Positions 6,866-15,789 of a stretch of DNA of 34,038 nt are shown piece by piece. The DNA is from a virus: IMG/VR virus record IMGVR_UViG_3300020183_000263, positions 1 through 34,038 of that record; one strand, 5' to 3'. The position numbers were made by a program, and so were the translations under genes. The notes beneath the pieces are model-generated. The model was not told the origin of the DNA and ran no database searches. It worked only from the letters and a program-made list of their open reading frames with translations. How positions within the stretch are numbered: position 1 is the stretch's first letter; each line of letters starts with the position of its first letter.

Positions 6866-7462
6866 TTAATCGTAATAAAACCAACCTGTTATTATATATT
6901 TAGGTTTATTGCCGTGAACAACATTACCTCTATGAGTATGTGTAAATCCTGCAGGCCATATTACCATACAATTTTCTTTTGGAGGAATTCTACATTTTTG
7001 ATACAAGAACTCAGTTTCTCCTGCAGCATCTGGTTCTAATGAATTCAAATACAAAGAATATACTAATCCTCTCCATGCTTGTTCGCCATTTCCTTGCTCT
7101 GGATGCCATACATGATAACCGCCTCCAGGCATTGTTCTTTGCATTTTTACAGAACTACATCTTAATGATGGTTCTTTTAAAACATCATATTCATCAGTAT
7201 ATTCATCAAAGCAATTTTGAAGTCCTTCAAAGAAAACATCCATTGCTGATTTTCCATTGAAGGATGATGTTTGATGATTTCTCATGTTTAACATCACCGA
7301 ATCATCTTGTTTTGATATCTTTTTAACTCCCTCAATTTGTTGTCTTGAACCTACCATTCCATATGATTGAAGACGTTCAAACTCTTCAATCATATGTTGA
7401 CAAAAACCTTCAGGATATACGTTTTCATACATTCCAATGAAATCGATATATTTTGTTTTCAT
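6866..7462 (-). CDS. 2OG-Fe(II) oxygenase-like protein, 198 residues
   Basis: The core reads GGYHVWHPEQG (residues 114-124), where His120-Pro-Glu122 or His117 can serve as the proximal iron motif. Then come GLVYSLYLN (132-140), GETEFLY (148-154) and VIWPAGFTHTHRGN (167-180) with His175 and His177, and KYIITGWFYYD as the last strand. This is the strand order and spacing of phage 2OG-Fe(II) oxygenases. It is not closely similar to the other three in the window. It sits immediately upstream of the glycine-rich adhesin (6-base gap) under a perfect TATAAATA box at 7487-7494, so the two are co-expressed late. Hydroxylation of the adhesin is a testable idea. Confidence 0.85.
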   Translation of the reverse strand: MKTKYIDFIGMYENVYPEGFCQHMIEEFERLQSYGMVGSRQQIEGVKKISKQDDSVMLNMRNHQTSSFNGKSAMDVFFEGLQNCFDEYTDEYDVLKEPSLRCSSVKMQRTMPGGGYHVWHPEQGNGEQAWRGLVYSLYLNSLEPDAAGETEFLYQKCRIPPKENCMVIWPAGFTHTHRGNVVHGNKPKYIITGWFYYD

Positions 7463-7486
7463 ATAATTACTTCAAATTTTTTGAAT

Positions 7487-7494
7487 ATTTATAG
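7487..7494 (-). promoter_or_regulatory. Perfect T4-type late promoter TATAAATA
   Basis: The minus strand reads CTATAAATATTC, containing the exact T4 late -10 consensus 25 bases before the oxygenase ATG (7462). It overlaps the stop codon of the upstream gene (7489). It should drive the oxygenase and adhesin pair. Confidence 0.65.
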
Positions 7495-7896
7495 GTTTGT
7501 TTGTGATAGATTACCGTACCAATTGACTCCACTATTAGTTGTAATGAATGAATATGCATTGATTTTATCGTTTGTGGTGGTTCCAACGCCAACAGAACCA
7601 CCTTGCCAATTGATGGATGCAGGCCAAGTAATCGTTGGAACTCCTGATGATGGATTGGTAAGATAAAGTATAAATCCAAAAGCACCGGGGGACATTTGTA
7701 TTGAGTTAAAATCAAATGTTATAGATCCATTTGGTAGTGTGGCAGTTATAACATTTCCATCTGCAACTCGAATTGTTGTAATTCCAGAAGAAAGAGTTCC
7801 TAATGAATTGACTACTTCTGCGTAATTTGTGAATGTTGATGATAAAATGTTGCGATTATCATCAATAATGTCAGTTCCAATAATTTTAATTGACAT
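7489..7896 (-). CDS. Small beta-rich virion protein, 135 residues (paralogue A)
   Basis: The protein is Thr/Ser/Gly-rich with alternating strands: an N-terminal IIGTDIIDDNRNI, a middle ITFDFNS...FGFILYLTN, then TITWPASINWQGG and a C-terminal NAYSFITTNSGVNWYGNL. It aligns along its whole length with the next gene upstream (7899-8330): the same IIDDNRxI start, YxExVxxLGTL, FxLYLTN, TxxWP, and a final GVxWYGN. The NWYGN ending is common in phage fibre-tip or neck decorations. No enzymatic motif is visible. It is encoded in the fibre operon 2 bases after its paralogue. Confidence 0.75.
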   Translation of the reverse strand: MSIKIIGTDIIDDNRNILSSTFTNYAEVVNSLGTLSSGITTIRVADGNVITATLPNGSITFDFNSIQMSPGAFGFILYLTNPSSGVPTITWPASINWQGGSVGVGTTTNDKINAYSFITTNSGVNWYGNLSQTNL

Positions 7897-7898
7897 CT

Positions 7899-8330
7899 TT
7901 ATGAAAAATTAAAGAGAGCAATGTTTCCATACCAATCTACTCCATTATTTAAAGTATTGAAAGACCAAATATCAGTTTTACTTGCGACAGTTGTTCTGTC
8001 CGGAACTGTCCCACCAGTCCACTTAACTGATGATACTCCCGCTGTACTTGGCCAAGAAAGTGTAACAGTTGTTCCACTTCCAGCATTTGTTAAGAATATC
8101 AGAAAACTTGCAGCACCAGTTGAAATTCCGGAAGTAAATGTGAAAGTTGTAATTCCTGATGTTGGTAGTGTTGCCGTAAATACTGTTCCCGTGGATAATC
8201 CAATATTAACAACAGAATCTGCAGGCAATGTGCCTAAGGTAACAATACTTTCACTGTAATTTTGTAAAGTAGTAGTTGAGATTCCTCGATTGTTATCAAT
8301 AATAACACTGGAACCGATTGAAATTGCCAT
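7899..8330 (-). CDS. Small beta-rich virion protein, 143 residues (paralogue B)
   Basis: This is a paralogue of the following gene, with shared blocks IIDNNRGI, NYSESIVTLGTL, ASFLIFLTNAGSG, TLSWPSTAG and GVDWYGNI. It is slightly longer in the middle (TPDRTTVASKTD-like loop). It is all-beta with no signal or membrane segment and probably forms a trimeric fibre-tip or accessory domain. A late-promoter-like AATAAATA lies at 8347-8354, 17 bases before the ATG, and a good AAAAAGGAT ribosome site precedes the start. The virion role is inferred from composition, paralogy and neighbours. Confidence 0.75.
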   Translation of the reverse strand: MAISIGSSVIIDNNRGISTTTLQNYSESIVTLGTLPADSVVNIGLSTGTVFTATLPTSGITTFTFTSGISTGAASFLIFLTNAGSGTTVTLSWPSTAGVSSVKWTGGTVPDRTTVASKTDIWSFNTLNNGVDWYGNIALFNFS

Positions 8331-8338
8331 ATCCTTTT

Positions 8339-9973
8339 TTATTGATTATTTATTTGATTTTTAAGATTTTGAACTTCTTCGGAAAGTTCTTTGATTGCTT
8401 CAATCAAAACACCAATGATACCATTATAATTAACCGTCTTGGGACTGGTATTACTCACAAGTTCAGGAAGAATTTCTTCAAGTTCTTGTGCAATCACACC
8501 TACAGATGGTTTATTATCTTTCTTCCAGTTAAATCTAACACCACGAAGTTCTGATACAATATCTAATGCATTTTCAAATGTTTGAACATTTTCTTTGAGA
8601 TTTGCATCAGATGTTGAGTTAAAATCTGCAGCTGTCACAATACCTGTTACGCTCACCTCATTGGCAAATAATGTTGATTGGAATGTTCCGATACCAGCAA
8701 AGGTTGAAACACCTGATACACTCAATTGATTTGCAAATAAAGTAGTACCAGTAACAGTTGTAATACCAGCAAAGGTTGAAACACCTGATACACTCAATTG
8801 ATTTGCAAATAAAGTAGTGCCAGTAACGGTTGTAATACCAGCAAATGTAGAGACACCAGTTACATTTAATGTGGTAGCAGTAGTAATACCAAGACTTGAG
8901 ATGCCAGTAACATATAAGTTATCAGTTAAATCTATATTTGTAGTGTTTAATGTATTAGTATTGTGATTCCACTGCAGTGTTGTCTGATCAATCGAAACTG
9001 ATGTTACATTTCCACTTGTAATACTAGTAAGAAGAATATTTTGTGTTCCACTTCCTGTTTGCAGACTTGCACCAGCATTTGATATATTTGTACCGTCTCC
9101 ATAAAAAGATGTTGCAGTTACAATACCACCACTAATTGTTACTCCAGTTCCAACTTTAAGAGTTGTAAAAGTTGAAACCCCAGTTGTTGCATTTATATTG
9201 CCAGTGAGGTTTCCAGTAACGTTACCAATTAAAGAACCATAAAGAGAATTAGCAGTAACAATACCTACATTTAGAATTGAAATATTGCTTGCATTTGCCG
9301 AATCAGTTGGAATTGTGGTTCCAATGCCAACATGAGTTCCTGTGAAAACAAAATTATCTGAACCCGCAGTTACTGAACCGTTATTGTACTGAACATTATT
9401 TACAGATCCTGCTGGAATTGGAGGAACGCCAGTCAGTCCAGACCCGTCACCATAATAAGTAACAATACCACTTACAGCAGTTATAATTCCCGACGTTATT
9501 TTAACACTACCTAATGTTGATATTCCAGATACATTTAAACTATTGAAGTTATTTGGATCTAATGCCAGTTCTCTTTCTAATGATTCTCTAGTTGTTGTAT
9601 CAATTGTTTGAATACCAGCAAGAGTAATTTGTCCACCATCAGTATAAACAACCGTGCTAGTTCCAACTTGATATGTTGCTGCTGTTGCAACTCCACTAAT
9701 TTTTAATCCTCCGGTTAAATCAATCCCAGAAGAGTTAATCGTTACTGCAGATCCAACAACCGCAGAGGATGTAATGACTGCAGAAGTTGTAGTTGTGACT
9801 CCAGTTACTGTTAATGATGTGGCACCAATACCACCAACAACTTGAAACTTATAGAGAGCACTGAGATTGGTGCTACCTATGCCGACGTTTGCTTTTGCTA
9901 CATCAGTAAAGATTAAACCATTATTAACTTCAAGACCGTTTTTAACGATAAAATTTTTATTAACTCCAGCCAT
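8339..9973 (-). CDS. Tail fibre with C-terminal S74 intramolecular chaperone, 544 residues
   Basis: Residues about 445-544 hold the peptidase S74 (endosialidase-type) chaperone: SDANLKENVQTFENALDIVSELRGVRFNWK, then GVIAQELEEILPELV and a long C-terminal helix (IGVLIEAIKELSEEVQNLKNQ). This domain trimerises fibres and then cuts itself off. The preceding 440 residues are beta-prism-like repeats of the form LxVxGVSTFxGITTxTGTT, including two nearly identical 24-residue units. The N-terminus (MAGVNKNFIVKNGLEVNNGL) is the usual start of cyanophage fibre proteins. A TATAAATA box at 10004-10011 precedes it. It is most likely a short or long tail fibre subunit. Confidence 0.85.
   Translation of the reverse strand: MAGVNKNFIVKNGLEVNNGLIFTDVAKANVGIGSTNLSALYKFQVVGGIGATSLTVTGVTTTTSAVITSSAVVGSAVTINSSGIDLTGGLKISGVATAATYQVGTSTVVYTDGGQITLAGIQTIDTTTRESLERELALDPNNFNSLNVSGISTLGSVKITSGIITAVSGIVTYYGDGSGLTGVPPIPAGSVNNVQYNNGSVTAGSDNFVFTGTHVGIGTTIPTDSANASNISILNVGIVTANSLYGSLIGNVTGNLTGNINATTGVSTFTTLKVGTGVTISGGIVTATSFYGDGTNISNAGASLQTGSGTQNILLTSITSGNVTSVSIDQTTLQWNHNTNTLNTTNIDLTDNLYVTGISSLGITTATTLNVTGVSTFAGITTVTGTTLFANQLSVSGVSTFAGITTVTGTTLFANQLSVSGVSTFAGIGTFQSTLFANEVSVTGIVTAADFNSTSDANLKENVQTFENALDIVSELRGVRFNWKKDNKPSVGVIAQELEEILPELVSNTSPKTVNYNGIIGVLIEAIKELSEEVQNLKNQINNQ
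8347..8354 (-). promoter_or_regulatory. Late-promoter-like box AATAAATA
   Basis: The minus strand reads CAAATAAATAATC 17 bases before the ATG at 8330, inside the last codons of the S74 fibre gene. It is one mismatch from TATAAATA. The distance gives a very short leader, so I rate it only moderately. Confidence 0.35.
8694..8837. repeat. 72-bp tandem repeat, two full copies
   Basis: Bases 8694-8765 and 8766-8837 are nearly identical (differences at only a few third-codon positions near the end of the unit), and a third, diverged unit begins at 8838. Each unit encodes one 24-residue fibre repeat (LFANQLSVSGVSTFAGITTV plus four residues). It looks like a recent in-frame duplication within the fibre shaft. 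Confidence 0.9.
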
Positions 9974-10003
9974 TGAGGTTCTCTCTCCCCTCTATACTTT
10001 TTA

Positions 10004-10011
10004 TATTTATA
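10004..10011 (-). promoter_or_regulatory. Perfect T4-type late promoter TATAAATA
   Basis: The minus strand reads ATATAAATATA, 31 bases before the ATG of the S74 fibre gene (9973) and overlapping the stop codon of the 1687-residue gene (10007-10009). Confidence 0.6.
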
Positions 10012-13000
10012 TAGAAGTTATCACTAAAGCACCAGAGTTGTTAATAGTAACTCTAAATTCATTGCCATTCGGTGATGTCAAAATCAAACCTTGAGTACTA
10101 TTTCCACCTGCTTTGATGTCACCTTCGACTCTCAATTTGCGTGTAGATATTGCTGTTCCAATACCAATGTTCCCATTAGTTCCATAAATTGTAGATCCTG
10201 ATCCCACTCCAATTTCAATACTATCAACAGTCACATCCATTGCAGTGGAACTTTTGGAAATTAATCCAAATCTTCTCCAATCATTTGTATCAGTATAGAC
10301 CCAACCAAGATAACCACTCGTTATGGGATTTGCATTGAGACTTACATCACCAGGATTACTTTGCGTAGTTGGAGTCTGAGTATCAAAACTGATTTTACGT
10401 GCTATATCAGCAGTTCCTTGTAGGAAGATTGATTTGGCTTCAATACCTTTGTCGGAGTTTGATGTGACTTTTTCATTAATAACAATTGGACCATCAAATT
10501 GTGACACTAATGACTTATCATCGCCACCGCCAACACGAATTGAACGATTAACATTAATTTCAAGTGGTGAAAGAACATCAAATCCAATGTTAATTCCACC
10601 CTCTCCAATATCTTCTCCAGTAATTGTTGGAACTGGAGAATCATAAATTTGCTCTTGTCCTGTTGTTGAGTTTAACTTTTTATTGCCAGTGTAGAAATTA
10701 CCACGATCGTCCATACCAGTATAAATGGTAACGCCACCATCAAGTTTCACTGATTGAGCAATTAATTGATCTCTTTCTGTAAGCGACCGATCTTGTTTTT
10801 CTGGGAATGAAGTGGAATAATTTCCTGGACCATATCCAAGATACTCAAAAGTATGTCCAGATGCACGAACAATAGAATTTCTACGTAATTCAACAGGAAT
10901 TGGATTGATTTTTCTAACAATTGATCCTACAGCATGTGCTTGACGATTTGTACCAAGAACAGATCTAAATGCATAGATTACATTTGCTGCTGGAGTGGTT
11001 TTAACTTTAAAAATTTCATCATCAATGGAGAAATAATCTCCAATTTTAAATCCAAGAGTGTCTGAATTTGTAATGTAAATTGGTGAGGATTCTAATGCGC
11101 TTGCCGTAATTGCTGTTGCAAGTGTAGTGGTAATACCGGCATATTGTTCAATTAATCTACCAGATATTTTTTCATTTGATTTTGTAATTAATCCACCTTG
11201 AGATGTAAGTCTATGGCGATATACTTCAATTGTTCCACTTGTTGATGGAGATGTAGTTCCCAATCCAACGATAGTAAAGGATGTGCTGATTCCTGAAATA
11301 GTATCAACAATTGTATTATCTACAACAAAATCGCCATTGTAGATGCTATTTGTTGCTCCACTAAATCTAACCTTATTGCCAATCTTAAATCCATGAGCTC
11401 CATTAAATGTTACGATACCAGTTTGTGTGGTTCCATTATACGTGAAAGTAGAAATTCCAAGAACTTTACCAGTAACAACTGCAGCAGAATTTGCTGTTGC
11501 AGTAACTCCTATACCAGTTGTTGTGTATCCAACAATTGAATTCGAAGATTGAACATAAATTTCTTTTGGATTGTTGGTATGAATAATCTTATACAGATTA
11601 TTATATGCAGCATTTGATTCTGAACCAACACCGAAAACACTTAAACCTTCTCCATGTGGATCATAAATGTTTGCAACGGTAATTGTTGCTCCAGATCCAA
11701 CAGTTCCAATTCCAGTAACAGCACACAAATCACCAACATTATAGGATGAACCACCATCCATAATTTTAACGTCTGTGACAGTTCCAGCGACACTTACCGT
11801 TACAACAGCTGTTGCATTGACACCTATTGATGTATTGAGACCCGTGAGTTGTGCATTATAATAAGTTCCAGCAATGTATCCAGCACCACAAGTTTGAATA
11901 CCAACAGAGGTAATGCCAGAGAATCCATGATCTAATTTTGTATAGATTGTATGAGTAGTTCCTGATCCTGAAATAATATCAGTAATTCCGAGACCAACAT
12001 TTAAATCGATAAATTTATCTTGAATTGTTTGTCTCGATAAACTCTTTTGTGGATCGTTAATAACAACTTTTCCAATCTGATTTGAAACTGCAAAACACTT
12101 TGCTGCTTCTGGGTCAGAGATTACATCATCTCTATTTGTTTGTGGATACAGATTGTTAATTGGTTGACTTAATTTAAAACCTGTGAATGGGGAAATTGTA
12201 GGAGAAATTGAACTTTCAATTAAAGTAAGGTGATAAATTCCGTCCTGAACATTGTGTTCATACTTTTGTACCTCAACACTTCTATAAACTTGATATGTAT
12301 TATTTGTTCTCTTTCTCTTAAAGTGAGGGAGATTTAAATTTCTTGTATTAATGTCACTTTGGAAAGAACCTGGATCAACAGAAAGATCGTAACTAAAATG
12401 TTTTGTGTTACTAATATCAGTAACAGTAAATGTACCATTAAAGAATGAATTGGCAACACCGGTAGGATTGTTGGTGCTCTTGACATTTAAAACTTCAACT
12501 TGAGATCCAATAGTTAAATTATGTGGAAGTTCAGTAACAACGTTTGCGGTTCCCGAAGAATAACTACAAGTTGCAATAAATCCTGGATTTCTTAATTCTG
12601 TTGTATTTTGAAGCGTTGCGGAAGAAGTGTTGAAATATTTTTGAATTTCAGTTGCATCGTTTCCAAGGGTATCATTTGAAACTTGAAGAATATATCCATC
12701 AATTGGAGATCTTGATAGAGTTGGAGAATCTTTTGGTATAACATAACGAACACGATATACAGTTTCCGATACGTTTCGAGTATCTGGTGTTCTCTTAATG
12801 TAAGTTCTTGGTGTGGTTGTTTCTGTATAACTTGAACTTAACAAAGAATAAATTGAATTTTCCGTCGATGCGGTGGCAACATTCACATACCACTGTGAAT
12901 TTGTGCTATCAAATGCAATTGGATGTCCAATATCTCCAGAAGTTTTATCAGATACTCTACTTACAACTTTAAGAATTCCGCCCTTAGTATTAATTGTAAG

Positions 13001-15070
13001 AGGATTTGTATTAATCGCATCAGTCAATGTTTGTGCAATCTTAACTTGATTTGATCCGATTCCTGAGGTAATTGCATGATAAATTTGGTTTGCATTTAAA
13101 CCATCAGGAAGGCTTCCATTGTCGCTAATTACACGAATTGTTTCTCCATTAGCAAAAGTATGACTTGAAGTTAATGTAAGTGTATCTGAAGAAATGCTAT
13201 TAATTCCTGCAAGAGATCTTCCAACTGTGTATGATTTTTCATAAGAAATAGTCGTATTCGGCATTACAATTCTTGCCGAATACTCTGTGCTTATACCACT
13301 TGATGTGATTTGAAGATATAATCTATCATTTGGACTTGCGCCAATTCGATATCCATCAATGACATTTTCTGGTGGGTCGTTTTGATTAGTTTTCTGATAT
13401 AAGTACAGTCTTGAAGTTAATGCAATTCCTACTGTATTTGTGCGATCAAGACTCAAAAATGATACATTTCTTTCATTTGCTTGATTTTCTTGTGGAGAAA
13501 TAATATGAGTAATATATCCAATATCATCTTTTGCAAATGCATCTTTCCTAAATCCCTTTGCAATTAATGCTCTTGCACCAAAGTTGGAGTTGGAGTTATT
13601 GATAGAAAAGTCTCCACCACTATCAACTTCAAAATGATTTGCATAACCAATTGCAAAAACAGATACGATCTGAATATATGAATCATTAACTGCTTTAATA
13701 TGGGAATTTTCATATGCTGGTTTATAAACTGATCTCGAATCTGTACTAAGACTCGTAACAGTGGTTGAATCTTCATACTGACCAGTTGTTGAATCATATT
13801 TGACAAATGCATTATCGTCTTTTTGCAATCCAATTCCAGTGAATTGGGCAACAACCATTGACTTAAATCCAGATGCCTTATTTCCATCCGCAAGCATTCC
13901 ACACATTCCATATACAGAACGTGTAGAAACATTAAAGATGTATGGTGATGCTGATGTTACTGTATCAACATTAATACTTAACGTTGCTCCTGCAGTTGTT
14001 GGTAATGGATTAGAGGGAACGTTTTGAACTTTGTAAGTCAGAGTTGTGCTATCTATCGATTGATAAACAACAAATTTTCCATTATAATCACTTGAAGAAA
14101 CTCCTTGAATTGTAATTGGGGTATCTACATTTAATTCTGAAAATGGCTCTGCTAATGTAACAGTAATTGTTGTGGTTCCAATGATTCCATCACCAGCACG
14201 AATACTTGTGATTCCTACCTCAGCGCCTCTAGAACCGACAATACGATATTCATCAATAACTGGCTCAAAATCCTGATCTGCAGAAGGATAATCATCAAAG
14301 ATTTCTCTACCGCTTACAGATCCATAACAAATACCAACCTTTTCATAGTACATATCAAGATCTGTTCGATCTGTTGAATATGTTTGATATGCATCATCAA
14401 TATCGACATCATTTACACCATCAGCATATTCAAAACATGTTAATTTATGATGAGAAAAATTAGGAACGAATAAATTGCTTGTATAATCCTTATAACAATT
14501 TCCATTTGGATCCGCATCAAGAATTGTAAATTGCCAGAAATAACAACCACCAGTTATTCTAAAGATTGCCGATCTTTCAACATCATCATTTTCAGGATTT
14601 GGAACATATGTTGGACGAATTCTTGTTTTTCTTAAATCCATACCAACAATGGAGGTTCCACGAGGAACAATAACTCCACCATGAATACTGTTTAATTTAT
14701 AAAGAGCATTATTTTCTGCAGTTAAATCGAAAACGGTGCTCAAATTCCACTCAGTTAGGTCATTTGAGGTTGCACCAGTTCTCAGTCTAAAATTATTTGC
14801 ACCATCTGGAATCCATCCCGGACGGTTATCTACAACATGATCACCAGGATATAAGACAATTGTTGTTTTGTTGAATCTATCATTATTGGATCCACGCTGA
14901 TAAGAAAATCTTGCAGATTCTGCAAGAGCTCTTTGAATTGTTCTAAATGGTTTTGTTAATGAATTTCCTTGATTTTGAATACTATCTGTTGCATCGATAC
15001 TACTTGGATCAACATATAAAATTGTACCACGAACAGATTTCAGAAAATTATCTAAGCGTGAGAGACTCAT
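10007..15070 (-). CDS. Large tail fibre / baseplate-associated structural protein, 1687 residues
   Basis: This is the largest gene in the window. The first 250 residues (MSLSRLDNFLKSVRGTILYV, KPFRTIQRALAESARF, TIVLYPGDHVVDN, GVIVPRGTSIVGMDLRKTRI) have the look of a right-handed parallel beta-helix of the pectate-lyase type. The remainder is a long series of Thr/Ser/Asn-rich strands with scattered GxGY and GxGxTxT motifs (for example CGAGYIAGTYYNAQL), and it ends with GDIKAGGNSTQGLILTSP...GALVITSI. Proteins of this type form long fibres or baseplate attachments in T4-like cyanophages. It begins just after the terminator at 15110-15139 and a GATAAATA box. A depolymerase activity is possible from the beta-helix, but no catalytic residues can be assigned. 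Confidence 0.8.
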   Translation of the reverse strand: MSLSRLDNFLKSVRGTILYVDPSSIDATDSIQNQGNSLTKPFRTIQRALAESARFSYQRGSNNDRFNKTTIVLYPGDHVVDNRPGWIPDGANNFRLRTGATSNDLTEWNLSTVFDLTAENNALYKLNSIHGGVIVPRGTSIVGMDLRKTRIRPTYVPNPENDDVERSAIFRITGGCYFWQFTILDADPNGNCYKDYTSNLFVPNFSHHKLTCFEYADGVNDVDIDDAYQTYSTDRTDLDMYYEKVGICYGSVSGREIFDDYPSADQDFEPVIDEYRIVGSRGAEVGITSIRAGDGIIGTTTITVTLAEPFSELNVDTPITIQGVSSSDYNGKFVVYQSIDSTTLTYKVQNVPSNPLPTTAGATLSINVDTVTSASPYIFNVSTRSVYGMCGMLADGNKASGFKSMVVAQFTGIGLQKDDNAFVKYDSTTGQYEDSTTVTSLSTDSRSVYKPAYENSHIKAVNDSYIQIVSVFAIGYANHFEVDSGGDFSINNSNSNFGARALIAKGFRKDAFAKDDIGYITHIISPQENQANERNVSFLSLDRTNTVGIALTSRLYLYQKTNQNDPPENVIDGYRIGASPNDRLYLQITSSGISTEYSARIVMPNTTISYEKSYTVGRSLAGINSISSDTLTLTSSHTFANGETIRVISDNGSLPDGLNANQIYHAITSGIGSNQVKIAQTLTDAINTNPLTINTKGGILKVVSRVSDKTSGDIGHPIAFDSTNSQWYVNVATASTENSIYSLLSSSYTETTTPRTYIKRTPDTRNVSETVYRVRYVIPKDSPTLSRSPIDGYILQVSNDTLGNDATEIQKYFNTSSATLQNTTELRNPGFIATCSYSSGTANVVTELPHNLTIGSQVEVLNVKSTNNPTGVANSFFNGTFTVTDISNTKHFSYDLSVDPGSFQSDINTRNLNLPHFKRKRTNNTYQVYRSVEVQKYEHNVQDGIYHLTLIESSISPTISPFTGFKLSQPINNLYPQTNRDDVISDPEAAKCFAVSNQIGKVVINDPQKSLSRQTIQDKFIDLNVGLGITDIISGSGTTHTIYTKLDHGFSGITSVGIQTCGAGYIAGTYYNAQLTGLNTSIGVNATAVVTVSVAGTVTDVKIMDGGSSYNVGDLCAVTGIGTVGSGATITVANIYDPHGEGLSVFGVGSESNAAYNNLYKIIHTNNPKEIYVQSSNSIVGYTTTGIGVTATANSAAVVTGKVLGISTFTYNGTTQTGIVTFNGAHGFKIGNKVRFSGATNSIYNGDFVVDNTIVDTISGISTSFTIVGLGTTSPSTSGTIEVYRHRLTSQGGLITKSNEKISGRLIEQYAGITTTLATAITASALESSPIYITNSDTLGFKIGDYFSIDDEIFKVKTTPAANVIYAFRSVLGTNRQAHAVGSIVRKINPIPVELRRNSIVRASGHTFEYLGYGPGNYSTSFPEKQDRSLTERDQLIAQSVKLDGGVTIYTGMDDRGNFYTGNKKLNSTTGQEQIYDSPVPTITGEDIGEGGINIGFDVLSPLEINVNRSIRVGGGDDKSLVSQFDGPIVINEKVTSNSDKGIEAKSIFLQGTADIARKISFDTQTPTTQSNPGDVSLNANPITSGYLGWVYTDTNDWRRFGLISKSSTAMDVTVDSIEIGVGSGSTIYGTNGNIGIGTAISTRKLRVEGDIKAGGNSTQGLILTSPNGNEFRVTINNSGALVITSI

Positions 15071-15100
15071 CTTATTTAAACTATAGTTTCCGTTATGGAT

Positions 15101-15108
15101 TATTTATC
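15101..15108 (-). promoter_or_regulatory. Late-promoter-like box GATAAATA
   Basis: The minus strand reads ATGATAAATAATCC, one mismatch from the T4 late consensus, 31 bases before the ATG at 15070 and just downstream of a terminator. It restarts late transcription after the early-type cassette. Confidence 0.55.
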
Positions 15109-15109
15109 A

Positions 15110-15139
15110 TACAAGAAAACCTCCATTAAGGAGGTTTTC
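15110..15139 (-). terminator. Terminator of the early-type cassette
   Basis: A perfect 10-bp inverted repeat, GAAAACCTCC / GGAGGTTTTC, with a 5-base loop (15125-15129) is followed on the minus strand by TTGT. It lies 38 bases past the stop of the Mom-like gene. The symmetric A/T ends could let it work in both directions. Confidence 0.85.
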
Positions 15140-15177
15140 AAGTCACACGGAAGGGGTTTGGTTTGAGTATCGCCTTC

Positions 15178-15789
15178 TTATATATTAGCATACTTTTTCG
15201 TCTCCCACAAGAGATTCAAATTTTTATCAAATATCATCACATATCGGTGTTTGCGACTTCTTTCTTTCCACTCTCCCTCAGAACTTTTTATTTTTCCACG
15301 AGAGTGTTTAGTTCCGTCTGAATAATAGAAATCTTTCTTTCTATCTGTGAGACCGTAGTACTTAAAGTTACAAGCGCGATAAATTGTACCAGAATGGTGA
15401 TCTGAATCGGCATAAGAAAGGATTGCTTTAACTTCAGTATCTTTCCGAAATTGTCTAATCGCTCGTGACACAAACCAAGAAGTGATGTTATGTTCGCATG
15501 ACTGCGTACTAGGGTGGATGCAAAGTCTTGAAAGTTCAAAGAGTCCTTGTTGTTCATCACGATTTAATCCAAATGCTCCTACCGCAATTTCAGGTACTGG
15601 TAAACCAGTAAAGACGCAAGCACCAAGACAGGGGCCCAATCTAAGAACCTCTGTAAATGACTTGCGATATAATCCATAATTATAACCAGACTTAAAATCT
15701 TTTGATTCGTCTTTTAGATAATGATGAGTGTAAAGAAGTTCTTTAATGTCATCTTTACTCACTCTATCTATGTAAAAGTCAGACTTCAT
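15178..15789 (-). CDS. Mom-like GNAT-fold DNA modification protein, 203 residues
   Basis: The central part follows the phage Mu Mom pattern: LGACVFTGLP (residues 55-64), LFELSRLCIHPST (83-95), NITSWFVSRAIRQF (101-114), then SYADSDHHSGTIYRACNFKYYG (125-146). Mom proteins have a GNAT acyltransferase-related fold and change adenines in phage DNA to a modified base that resists restriction enzymes. The C-terminal 50 residues are basic (KHSRGKIKSS, RSRKHRYVMIF), as expected for DNA contact. The length is close to the Mom family (about 200-240). It ends the early-type cassette, with its start overlapping the upstream stop (ATGA). Another GNAT acting on a different substrate cannot be excluded. Confidence 0.72.
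   Translation of the reverse strand: MKSDFYIDRVSKDDIKELLYTHHYLKDESKDFKSGYNYGLYRKSFTEVLRLGPCLGACVFTGLPVPEIAVGAFGLNRDEQQGLFELSRLCIHPSTQSCEHNITSWFVSRAIRQFRKDTEVKAILSYADSDHHSGTIYRACNFKYYGLTDRKKDFYYSDGTKHSRGKIKSSEGEWKERSRKHRYVMIFDKNLNLLWETKKYANI

Noticed and set aside
8694-8909. Direct repeats considered as CRISPR or attachment site
   Set aside because: Repeats are in-frame coding units of a fibre without spacers, and no cas or integrase genes are present.
13564-13932. 122-residue alternative-frame ORF inside the 1687-residue gene
   Set aside because: Same-strand shadow frame; the main frame is continuous and protein-like throughout.
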